Origin: Paraburkholderia edwinii
GTDB lineage: Bacteria > Pseudomonadota > Gammaproteobacteria > Burkholderiales > Burkholderiaceae
Reading direction: 5' to 3'
DNA length: 64,000 nucleotides
Assembly: GCF_019428685.1 (NCBI RefSeq)
Contig: NZ_CP080095.1
Coordinates: forward strand, 1,426,001-1,490,000
Shown piece after piece: positions 57,211 through 64,000 of the stretch. Position numbers and translations under genes: made by a program. The notes under the pieces are model-generated. The model saw only the letters and a program-made list of their open reading frames with translations. It searched no databases and was not told the origin of the DNA. Every line of letters begins with the position of its first letter. Position 1 is the stretch's first letter.

Positions 57211-58593
57211 TTATTGCATCGCAGGCGCCGCCGCACCGCCACCATTCACCCCGTTCGTGCTATCGGTGCCGGTGCCATTCGTGCCATTCACACCATTCGC
57301 GCCCGCCGCTCCATTCACACCGTTCGTGCCATTCGCACCACCGGCATTGATCCCACCCGTTGCGGCCACCTGCGCCTTGACCCGCTGACCCAGCTGATAA
57401 ACCGCCAGCGCATAGAAGAAGCTGCGGTTATAGCGCGTCAGCACGTAGAAGTTCTTGAGCCCGAGCACATACTCGGTCGGCCGGCCCGGCGACGGCAGAT
57501 CGACGACCGTCACCGGCGTTCCCGCTTCGGACGCGGGATTGAACGACGGCTCGTTCATCAGCATGCCGGCGCGCAGCAGCTGCTCGAGCGACCAGTGCGG
57601 CTCAGGCTGCCCGTTTGCCGCAGCCTGCGCAATGCCGAGACTGCCGGCGTCCGATCCGATATTCCATACGACGGGCCGCCCGGTCTCCCAACCGTTCTGC
57701 TTCAGATAGTTCGCGACGCTGCCGATCGCATCGGCCGCGCTGGTGCGCAGATCGATTGTGCCGTCGCCGTCGTAGTCGACCGCATATTGAATGATGCTGC
57801 TGGGCAGGAACTGCGGAATGCCGATCGCGCCCGTGTACGAGCCGAGCACCGAATTCGGCTCGATCTGCGAGTCGCGCGTCCAGACGAGGAAGTCCGCGAG
57901 ATTCTTGCGGAAAGTCACTTCGCGTTCGGCGCGATTCGGCGTGTTCGGGTAGTCGAACGTCAGCGTCGTCAGCGCGTCGAGCACGCGGAAGTTGCCCATA
58001 TAGCGGCCGTAAATCGTCTCGACACCGATAATCCCGACGACGATTTCCGGCGGCACGCCGAACTGCTCGTATGCGCGCTGCAGTGTCGCCTGATTCGCGC
58101 GCCAGAACTTCACGCCCGCGTTGATGCGGACGGTGTCGAGAAAGCGCCCCTGATACGCGCGCCAGTTTTTGACGGCCGGCGTCGGCGCGGGCGTGACGAG
58201 CTTGACCGCAGTAGCCGAATAGCTGACTCGCGCAAAGAGGTCGTGCAGCATGCTCGCGTCGAAGTCGTAGCGCGCGACCATGTCGTTGATAAACGAATCG
58301 ACGTCGGCGTTGTTCGCGTAGCGCTGCGGGATGATCTCTTCCTCGAACGTCTGGCCTTGCTGCACCGGCTGTTGCGGCTGCGCTTGCGCGACCACGATCC
58401 GCGACGTCTGCTGCTTCTGCTGCACGCTCGGGCTCGCGCTTGCCGCCGTCGTCTGCGCCGCCGCCGGGCCTGCTGCCGCGAACATGCACGATGCGACGAT
58501 GGACAGTGCGGCGGCTATGGCGGTGGTGCGTAGCCGTGATCGTGCGGGCAGAGCGAAGGCGGGCAAGGCGGGCAAGTCGGGGCGAAAGGTCAT
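57211..58593 (-). CDS. mltB: membrane-bound lytic murein transglycosylase B
   Basis: A 460-residue SLT-B type transglycosylase cleaving peptidoglycan glycan strands. The catalytic glutamate is E195 (IGVETIYGRYMGNF); GAIGIPQFLPSS and DGDGTIDL are MltB hallmarks. The N-terminal hydrophobic segment (about 23-45) contains VASC (33-36), a possible lipobox, as well as an AAA-QT cleavage site, so lipoprotein versus soluble form is open. The last ~48 residues are an Asn-Gly repeat tail not needed for catalysis. The frame is open far upstream; ATG 58593 starts the signal sequence. Confidence 0.94.
   Translation of the reverse strand: MTFRPDLPALPAFALPARSRLRTTAIAAALSIVASCMFAAAGPAAAQTTAASASPSVQQKQQTSRIVVAQAQPQQPVQQGQTFEEEIIPQRYANNADVDSFINDMVARYDFDASMLHDLFARVSYSATAVKLVTPAPTPAVKNWRAYQGRFLDTVRINAGVKFWRANQATLQRAYEQFGVPPEIVVGIIGVETIYGRYMGNFRVLDALTTLTFDYPNTPNRAEREVTFRKNLADFLVWTRDSQIEPNSVLGSYTGAIGIPQFLPSSIIQYAVDYDGDGTIDLRTSAADAIGSVANYLKQNGWETGRPVVWNIGSDAGSLGIAQAAANGQPEPHWSLEQLLRAGMLMNEPSFNPASEAGTPVTVVDLPSPGRPTEYVLGLKNFYVLTRYNRSFFYALAVYQLGQRVKAQVAATGGINAGGANGTNGVNGAAGANGVNGTNGTGTDSTNGVNGGGAAAPAMQ
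57235..57357 (-). repeat. Asn-Gly repeat tract at the 3' end of mltB
   Basis: Degenerate 9-bp units encode repeats such as GTNG, GVNG and GANG over about 40 residues (residues 413-452). Confidence 0.85.
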
Positions 58594-58965
58594 GGGGTCG
58601 ACGTGTGCGATGCGGATGTGACGGGTGAGTGACGAAGCGTGCCGATTTGCGCGCTGATTTTGCACGCTAATACGCACGCGGATTGGCACGAATGAGTACG
58701 AAAGCGATCCGGCGCAGTATACCCGACGATGGTGGGCCAAAATGATGCAGGAACATTGCAGCGCGCGGCGATGCGTGAGATTTCGCTGCTTTTCAGGTTG
58801 ATGGCCACGGGCTGCAGCGGGTCGCGGGCGGCCCGCTCGCGCGCTGTGGTAACTTGACGATGACAAATGTGTCAAACCCGGTGTCAAACCCGGTAACAAG
58901 CCGGGGCAACAAGCCGCGGTGACAAACCCCGGCGACACCCTCCCGCGACGACTGACGTCTACACC
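58594..58965. other. 372-bp divergent intergenic region between mltB and the deacetylase gene
   Basis: It contains divergent promoter sequence for both genes and a small repeat array toward the deacetylase. No coding frame is supported. Confidence 0.55.
58871..58931 (+). repeat. Tandem 12-bp repeat upstream of the deacetylase gene
   Basis: Two exact copies of gtcaaacccggt (58871-58882, 58883-58894) are followed by two or three decayed copies. Confidence 0.85.
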
Positions 58966-59889
58966 ATGGCAACCGGTTTCTACTCCCACGCGGACTGTCT
59001 GCGGCATGAGATGGGGCACTGGCATCCCGAGTGTCCGGCGCGCCTGCAGGCAATCGAAGATCAGCTGATCGCAGGCCGTATCGACGCCTTGATCGAGCGC
59101 GAATCGCCGCCGCTTGCCGATGAAGCGGATTTGCTGCGCGTTCACACGCAAGCGCACGTCGATCATATCCGCCACGCTTCGCCTCACGAAGGCTACGCGG
59201 TGATCGACCCCGACACCTCGATGAACCCGCATTCGCTGCAAGCTGCGTTGCGCGCGGCGGGCGCAGCGGTCGCCGCGACCGACGCGGTCATCGCCGGCCG
59301 CTTCGACAACGCGTTCTGCAGCGTGCGGCCGCCGGGCCACCACGCGGAACCGGCGCGCGCGATGGGCTTCTGCTTCTTTAACAATGTCGCGATCGCGGCC
59401 CGTCATGCGCTCGACGTGCATGGGCTCGAGCGCGTCGCGATCGTCGACTTCGACGTGCATCACGGCAACGGCACCGAAGCGGCCTTCGCAGGCGACCCGC
59501 GTGTGCTGATGTGCAGCATCTTTCAGCATCCGTTCTATCCGTACAGCGGCGCCGAGAACCAGCCGGCGAATATGGTCAACGTGCCGATCGCCGCACGCTC
59601 GAAAGGCGACGTCGTGCGCGAGGCCGTCGATCTGCTGTGGCTGCCGCGGCTGCATGAGTTCAAGCCACAGATGCTGTTCATCTCCGCGGGGTTCGATGCG
59701 CACCGCGAAGACGATCTCGGCAACCTCGGGCTCGTCGAAGCCGACTACACGTGGCTTACCGAACAGATTCGCCATATCGCGGACCGGTATGCGAAAGGGC
59801 GTATCGTCAGTTGCCTCGAAGGCGGGTATAACCTGTCGGCGTTGGGCCGCAGTGTCGTCGCGCATGTGAAGGCGCTGGCCGGCCTGTAA
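58966..59889 (+). CDS. histone deacetylase-family protein (class II-like amidohydrolase)
   Basis: A 307-residue zinc deacetylase fold. H125 and H126 (RPPGHHAE) are the paired active-site histidines; zinc ligands are D163, H165 (DFDVHHGNGT) and D244 (SAGFDAHRED); CLEGGYN near the C-terminus is the glycine-rich active-site loop. Bacterial members deacetylate polyamines or small molecules, or act like HDAH. No acetoin genes or polyamine genes flank it here. The substrate is not readable; the active site looks intact. Confidence 0.93.
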   Translation: MATGFYSHADCLRHEMGHWHPECPARLQAIEDQLIAGRIDALIERESPPLADEADLLRVHTQAHVDHIRHASPHEGYAVIDPDTSMNPHSLQAALRAAGAAVAATDAVIAGRFDNAFCSVRPPGHHAEPARAMGFCFFNNVAIAARHALDVHGLERVAIVDFDVHHGNGTEAAFAGDPRVLMCSIFQHPFYPYSGAENQPANMVNVPIAARSKGDVVREAVDLLWLPRLHEFKPQMLFISAGFDAHREDDLGNLGLVEADYTWLTEQIRHIADRYAKGRIVSCLEGGYNLSALGRSVVAHVKALAGL

Positions 59890-59926
59890 GGTCCACACGC
59901 GCCCCGCTGCGGGAAACATCCGCAAT

Positions 59927-59996
59927 ATAAGAGCACCGACCCGCGCGCCATCGGAAGAGACATAAGAGCGCCGACCCCCGCGCCATCGGAACAGAC
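59927..59996 (+). repeat. 35-bp tandem duplication
   Basis: Two adjacent 35-bp copies (59927-59961 and 59962-59996) with three mismatches, lying between the deacetylase stop and the next start codon. The second copy ends 14 bp before the ATG, so the repeat forms the leader of the crotonase-like gene. Confidence 0.92.
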
Positions 59997-60010
59997 CCAA
60001 GGAGACGCAC

Positions 60011-60865
60011 ATGAGTGCACAGCCGCAGCCTCATTCGCTTGCTCATCTGGAACGTCAGCCGGAACACGAGAACGAGCCCGACCGCGGCTCACTCGTCGAG
60101 GTCGAGCACGACGCATACGGCACGCCCGGCGTCGTGCGTCTGACGCTGAACCGGCCCGCTGTATTCAACGCGTTATCCGAAGCGCTGCTCGACGAACTGC
60201 ACGCGCGGCTCGCCGCGCTCGAACAATCCGACGCACGCGTCGTGGTGCTGGCCGGCGCGGGCCGCGCGTTCTGCGCGGGCCACGATCTGAAGGAGATGCG
60301 CGCGGCGCCTTCGCTCGACTACTATCAGCGGCTCTTCGCACGTTGCACGAAGACGATGTTGGCGATCCGCCGCCTGCCGCAGCCCGTGATCGCGCGTGTG
60401 CACGGCATCGCAACGGCGGCCGGCTGTCAGCTGGTCGCGATGTGCGACCTCGCCGTGGCGGCCGACACGGCGCGCTTCGCGACATCGGGTGTCAACGTCG
60501 GCCTGTTCTGCGCGACGCCGTCGGTGGCGCTGTCGCGCAACGTCTCGCCGAAGGCCGCGCTCGACATGCTGCTGACCGGCGAGTTCATCGACGCGCTGGC
60601 CGCGAAGCAACAGGGCCTCGTCAATCGCGTCGCGCCGCTTGACGGGCTCGATGCCGAAATCGCCGCGCTCGCCGCAAGCATCTGCGCCAAGCCGCGCGAT
60701 GCGGTGAGCGTCGGCAAGTCGCTCTTCTACCGTCAGCTCGAAATGGGCGTCGAGGCCGCGTACCAGCTCGCCGGCCAGACGATGGCCTGCAACATGATGA
60801 TGGACTCGGCGCTCGAAGGCGTGCAGGCCTTTGTCGACAAGCGACCGCCCGATTGGCGCCGCTAG
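60011..60865 (+). CDS. enoyl-CoA hydratase/isomerase-fold protein (ECHDC3-like) lacking catalytic glutamates
   Basis: A 284-residue crotonase-fold protein. The fold is clear: LNRPAVFNALSEALL, an oxyanion-hole stretch FCAGHDLKEM (87-96) and HGIATAAGCQLVAMCDLAVA (131-150). The position of the first catalytic Glu of enoyl-CoA hydratase (GGGCEL) is Q140, and the second (usually in PE) is replaced within FATSGVNVG. Hydratase activity is therefore unlikely; isomerase, hydrolase or another CoA-ester role as in ECHDC3-like proteins fits better. A ~28-residue polar N-terminal extension precedes the domain. GGAGACGCAC lies just before the ATG. Confidence 0.88.
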   Translation: MSAQPQPHSLAHLERQPEHENEPDRGSLVEVEHDAYGTPGVVRLTLNRPAVFNALSEALLDELHARLAALEQSDARVVVLAGAGRAFCAGHDLKEMRAAPSLDYYQRLFARCTKTMLAIRRLPQPVIARVHGIATAAGCQLVAMCDLAVAADTARFATSGVNVGLFCATPSVALSRNVSPKAALDMLLTGEFIDALAAKQQGLVNRVAPLDGLDAEIAALAASICAKPRDAVSVGKSLFYRQLEMGVEAAYQLAGQTMACNMMMDSALEGVQAFVDKRPPDWRR

Positions 60866-60930
60866 CTCGCGCGCTAGCCCGCCGCGCCGCCACGGTAAGG
60901 TGGGCGCCAAATTCCCTGCGGTTATGAAAA

Positions 60931-60944
60931 AATCGAAAACGATT
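60931..60944. promoter_or_regulatory. Perfect inverted repeat upstream of metN
   Basis: aatcg-aaaa-cgatt, about 120 bp before the metN ATG and 26 bp before a TAAAAT box. Candidate operator. Confidence 0.4.
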
Positions 60945-60969
60945 ATTAAAGAGCATGACGCCCATGCGG

Positions 60970-60975
60970 TAAAAT
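60970..60975 (+). promoter_or_regulatory. possible -10 box for metNI
   Basis: TAAAAT 90 bp before metN; the -35 region is poor. Confidence 0.4.
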
Positions 60976-61064
60976 CGCGCGTCTAATCCGAAATAGAAGC
61001 AGCGGCGGAGATTGCCCGTAGCGACGCGCAAAACGCTCGCCGGCAATAGTCCGCCGTTTTTTTC

Positions 61065-62099
61065 ATGATCGAACTTCGCAATATTTCGCAGCGCTTTGCC
61101 GGCCCACGAGGCCCGATCGACGCGCTGCATAACGTCAATCTGTCGATACCGTCGGGCGAGGTATTCGGCATCATCGGCCGCAGCGGCGCCGGCAAGAGCA
61201 CGCTGGTGCGCACCATCAATCTGCTCACGAGGCCGACCGAAGGCAATGTCGTGGTCGGCGGCCGCGATCTGACGACGATGTCCGCGGGCGAGCTGCGCGA
61301 AGCGCGCCGCGAGATCGGCATGATCTTCCAGCACTTCAACCTGCTGTCGTCGCGCACGGTCTTCGACAACGTTGCGCTGCCGCTCGAGCTGGCGGGCCTG
61401 AAGCGCGCCGAGATCGAAGCGGCCGTGCTGCCGCTGCTCGATCTCGTGGGTCTTTCCGCGCAGAAGGACCGCTATCCGTCGCAGATCAGCGGCGGGCAGA
61501 AGCAGCGTGTCGGCATTGCGCGCGCGCTTGCGAGCAAGCCGAAGGTGCTGCTGTCCGACGAAGCGACCTCCGCGCTCGACCCCGAAACCACGCGCGCCAT
61601 TCTCGATCTGCTCAAACGCATCAATCGCGAACTCGGCCTGACGGTCGTGATGATCACGCACCAGATGGACGTCATCAAGCAGGTCTGCGACCGCGTGGCC
61701 GTGCTCGATGCGGGCCGCGTCGTCGAGCAGGGCAAGGTTATCGACGTGTTCCTGCAGCCGCATCACGAGGTGACGCGCGCGCTGATCGGCGACGTGATCG
61801 CGCAGGAATTGCCGCCCGCGATGAAGGCGCGCGTCGCTGACCGGCTGCAGAAGGGCAGCGGTCATCTGCTGCGGCTTGCGTTCAGCGGCTCGGGCGTCGA
61901 TCAGCCGATCCTGTCGGAGACGATCCGCCGCTACGAACTGGACTTCAACATCCTGCATGGCCAGATCGACGAGATCCAGGGCCAGGCATTCGGTTCGCTC
62001 GCGGTGCTCGCGGGCGGCCAGCCCGCGAAGGTGGCCGAAGCGATCGCGTTCCTGCGCGAACAGCATGTCGTGGTCGAGGAGATGGCGTATGTCGAGTGA
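61065..62099 (+). CDS. metN: methionine ABC transporter ATP-binding protein
   Basis: A 344-residue ATPase. Walker A is GRSGAGKS (38-45), the signature motif is [15 protein letters not shown], Walker B is [12 protein letters not shown], and the switch histidine is in MITHQMD. Residues about 265-340 form the NIL (C2) regulatory domain, which binds methionine and inhibits transport. Energises D/L-methionine import with MetI. The metI ATG lies 11 bp inside its 3' end, so the two are translationally coupled. Confidence 0.96.
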   Translation: MIELRNISQRFAGPRGPIDALHNVNLSIPSGEVFGIIGRSGAGKSTLVRTINLLTRPTEGNVVVGGRDLTTMSAGELREARREIGMIFQHFNLLSSRTVFDNVALPLELAGLKRAEIEAAVLPLLDLVGLSAQKDRYPSQISGGQKQRVGIARALASKPKVLLSDEATSALDPETTRAILDLLKRINRELGLTVVMITHQMDVIKQVCDRVAVLDAGRVVEQGKVIDVFLQPHHEVTRALIGDVIAQELPPAMKARVADRLQKGSGHLLRLAFSGSGVDQPILSETIRRYELDFNILHGQIDEIQGQAFGSLAVLAGGQPAKVAEAIAFLREQHVVVEEMAYVE

Positions 62100-62742
62100 C
62101 ATGATCGATATGTTCGTGCAGTCGTTCTGGGAGACGCTCGTGATGGTCGGCATCTCCGGAGTAGTCGGCGCGCTCGTCGGTTTGCCGCTCGGCGTGCTGC
62201 TCTATCTGACCGATCGCGACGGCGTGTTGCAGAATCTGCCGTTCAACCGCGTGATCGGCGTGATCATCAACGCGGTGCGCTCGACGCCGTTCATCATCCT
62301 GCTGGTCGCGGTCATTCCTTTCACGCGGCTGGTCGTCGGTTCGTCGATCGGTACCGCAGCCGCCGTCGTGCCGCTGACGATTGCCGCCGCGCCGTTTATC
62401 GCGCGGCTTGTCGAAACGGCGCTGCGTGAAGTCGATCGCGGCCTGATCGAAGCGGCGCAGGCGATGGGCGCGACGACGAGCCAGATCGTCTTCAAGGTGC
62501 TGCTGCCGGAATCGCTGCCCGGCGTGGTCGCGGGGCTGACGATCACGTTTATTTCGCTCGTCGGCTATTCGGCGATGGCCGGCGCGATCGGCGGCGGCGG
62601 GCTGGGCGATCTCGGCATCCGCTACGGGTATCAGCGCTTTTTGCCCGAAGTGATGCTCGTGGTCGTCGTGATCCTGATCGTCTTCGTGCAGCTTGTGCAG
62701 TCGTTCGGCGACTGGCTCGTGCGGCGGCTGAGCCACAAGTAG
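62089..62742 (+). CDS. metI: methionine ABC transporter permease
   Basis: A 217-residue inner-membrane permease with five hydrophobic segments and the MetI coupling motif [30 protein letters not shown] lies seven bases before ATG 62089; the upstream open frame belongs to the metN overlap. The periplasmic methionine-binding lipoprotein gene metQ, normally third in this operon, does not follow; after a 250-bp gap etfB begins. Confidence 0.95.
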   Translation: MSSDMIDMFVQSFWETLVMVGISGVVGALVGLPLGVLLYLTDRDGVLQNLPFNRVIGVIINAVRSTPFIILLVAVIPFTRLVVGSSIGTAAAVVPLTIAAAPFIARLVETALREVDRGLIEAAQAMGATTSQIVFKVLLPESLPGVVAGLTITFISLVGYSAMAGAIGGGGLGDLGIRYGYQRFLPEVMLVVVVILIVFVQLVQSFGDWLVRRLSHK

Positions 62743-62835
62743 GCACGCGCCGGCCGCGCGCCGCGAATTAGAGGCGCGGGTCGAACGCATGTCTGGCGCG
62801 CCGCGTATTTTTGAGATTAAATGGTTTGAATAGTA

Positions 62836-62845
62836 CGACCGTTCG
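62836..62845. promoter_or_regulatory. TetR-operator-like dyad upstream of etfB
   Basis: cgaccgttcg is a 10-bp dyad with one mismatched pair, of the CGAxCGxTCG kind bound by many TetR-family repressors. It lies in an AT-richer stretch about 150 bp before etfB. Confidence 0.35.
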
Positions 62846-62946
62846 CTATTGACGTCGCCTTCGACGGCGAACGCAGTCCCCGCGAAATCCGATCACGCGT
62901 GGTGCGGCCTTACCCGCATGCGGGCCGGGCGCCTGGGGGCTGTCGT

Positions 62947-62952
62947 TATAAT
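62947..62952 (+). promoter_or_regulatory. consensus -10 box for etfBA
   Basis: A perfect TATAAT 41 bp before the etfB start; the -35 region is GC-rich and weak, suggesting activator help or extended contacts. Confidence 0.5.
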
Positions 62953-62992
62953 GTCCGTCAGGTTGACGTATTCGTAACTTTGGAGCGTGTGA

Positions 62993-63742
62993 ATGAAAAT
63001 TCTGGTGCCAGTCAAACGAGTGGTCGATTACAACGTGAAGGTGCGCGTGAAATCGGACAACACGGGCGTGGACATTGCGAACGTGAAGATGTCGATGAAT
63101 CCGTTCGACGAAATCGCTGTGGAAGAAGCGGTGCGTCTGAAAGAAGCCGGTGTCGCGACTGAGGTGATCGCGGTGTCGGCCGGCGTGACCCAGTGCCAGG
63201 AGACGCTGCGCACGGCGCTGGCGATCGGTGCGGATCGCGCGATCCTGATCGAGTCCGGCGAAGACCTGCAGCCACTGGCCGTGGCCAAACTGCTCAAGGC
63301 GCTGGTCGACAGGGAAAAGCCCGAACTCGTCATCCTCGGCAAGCAGGCCATCGACGACGACTCGAACCAGACCGGCCAGATGCTCGCCGCGCTCGCGGAT
63401 CTGCCGCAGGCCACGTTCGCCTCGAAAGTGACGGTCGCCGACGGCAAGGCGACGGTCGCGCGTGAAGTCGACGGCGGTGCGGAAACGCTGACGCTTAAGC
63501 TGCCTGCGGTAGTGACCACGGATCTTCGCCTGAACGAGCCGCGCTATGTGACGCTGCCCAACATCATGAAGGCGAAGAAGAAGCCGCTCGAAACGCTGAA
63601 GCCCGAAGACCTCGGCGTCGACGTCAAGCCGCGTCTGAAGACGCTGAAGGTGACCGAGCCGGCGGGCCGCAGCGCCGGCGTGAAGGTGCCGAATGTAGCC
63701 ACGCTGGTCGAGAAGCTGAAGAACGAAGCCAAGGTGCTGTAA
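62993..63742 (+). CDS. etfB: electron transfer flavoprotein subunit beta
   Basis: A 249-residue AMP-binding subunit of ETF, which carries electrons from acyl-CoA dehydrogenases to ETF-ubiquinone oxidoreductase. The N-terminus [37 protein letters not shown] and [17 protein letters not shown] are diagnostic. GGAG eight bases before the ATG. It is followed after 21 bp by etfA. Normal length. Confidence 0.97.
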   Translation: MKILVPVKRVVDYNVKVRVKSDNTGVDIANVKMSMNPFDEIAVEEAVRLKEAGVATEVIAVSAGVTQCQETLRTALAIGADRAILIESGEDLQPLAVAKLLKALVDREKPELVILGKQAIDDDSNQTGQMLAALADLPQATFASKVTVADGKATVAREVDGGAETLTLKLPAVVTTDLRLNEPRYVTLPNIMKAKKKPLETLKPEDLGVDVKPRLKTLKVTEPAGRSAGVKVPNVATLVEKLKNEAKVL

Positions 63743-63763
63743 GCGCGCACGGAGACACAGGAA

Positions 63764-64000
63764 ATGACGACTCTGGTAATTGCTGAACATGACAACGCGG
63801 CGCTCAAGGCAGCGACGCTCAACACCGTTGCCGCTGCGCAAAAGATCGGCGGCGACGTTCACCTGCTGGTGGCAGGTCACAACGCACAGGGCGCAGCAGA
63901 CGCTGCGTCGAAAGTCGCAGGCGTAGCCAAGGTCCTGCTCGCCGACGCGCCGCAACTGGCCGAAGGTCTCGCGGAAAACATCGAAGCGACGGTCCTCGCG
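63764..64000 (+). CDS. etfA: electron transfer flavoprotein subunit alpha (partial, runs off window)
   Basis: The ATG at 63764 opens a frame of 79 codons to the window end. MTTLVIAEHDNAALKAATLNTV and the later VHLLVAGHNA are the N-terminal ETF-alpha domain; the C-terminal FAD-binding domain lies outside. Second gene of etfBA. Confidence 0.96.
   Translation, partial: MTTLVIAEHDNAALKAATLNTVAAAQKIGGDVHLLVAGHNAQGAADAASKVAGVAKVLLADAPQLAEGLAENIEATVLA

Noticed and set aside
57211..60012. 933-codon frame that would extend MltB upstream across the deacetylase gene
   Set aside because: The MltB signal sequence starts at 58593; the upstream part is antisense to the deacetylase gene.

Overview
This is a high-GC chromosomal window from a betaproteobacterium of the family Burkholderiaceae, most likely Burkholderia sensu lato (Paraburkholderia or Trinickia type). 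The evidence is the gyrA-serC-pheA-hisC-tyrA-aroA-cmk-rpsA-ihfB-lapA-lapB-ugd-rfaE-rfaD order, the tmRNA tag ANDDTFALAA, Thr at GyrA position 83 and strong GC3 bias. I see no phage, insertion sequence, CRISPR array or tRNA. It reads as core chromosome with a few lineage-specific genes.

Layout. 1-2.0 kb: a SAM methyltransferase cut by the window edge, divergent from a halogenase-like FAD oxidoreductase, possibly the border of a biosynthetic cluster to the left. 2.1-9.8 kb, minus strand: a five-gene purine catabolism operon, xdhA-xdhB-xdhC-adenine/adenosine deaminase-guaD. 10.3-21.4 kb: dsbB, an amidase, a CPA2 antiporter, a class I glutamine amidotransferase-like hydrolase with a 300-residue disordered N-terminus, a DUF2968-like secreted protein, a membrane-anchored unknown, a GNAT acetyltransferase and a TPR-glycosyltransferase. 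21.5-25.3 kb: an SmtB-type zinc-sensing repressor overlapping a His-rich zinc CDF exporter with a good upstream operator, then an aromatic FAD monooxygenase. 25.4-32 kb: the NAD-dependent molybdenum formate dehydrogenase operon fdsG-B-A-D (no fdsC) and a divergent ModE-like regulator. 32-34 kb: two small secreted proteins, an AT-rich islet with two tiny ORFs ending in a perfect terminator, and tmRNA (ssrA, minus). 34-36.4 kb: gph, ubiG, an OmpA-family protein.

37-55.3 kb is one long plus-strand housekeeping run: DNA gyrase A, a DUF2059 protein, serine and aromatic amino-acid biosynthesis (serC, pheA, hisC, tyrA, aroA), cmk, ribosomal protein S1, IHF-beta, then LPS assembly and precursor genes (lapA, lapB, ugd, rfaE1, rfaD). 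55.4-64 kb: comEA, cysM, mltB (minus), an HDAC-like deacetylase, a crotonase-fold protein lacking both catalytic glutamates, metN-metI without metQ, and etfB with the start of etfA.

The most notable points are: a 41-codon peptide gene with a double-glycine-like leader in an AT-rich islet before ssrA; the SmtB-type regulator, operator and zinc exporter unit; the probable adenine (not adenosine) deaminase; loss of expected partners (metQ, fdsC); and repeated expansion of low-complexity segments inside otherwise conserved enzymes.
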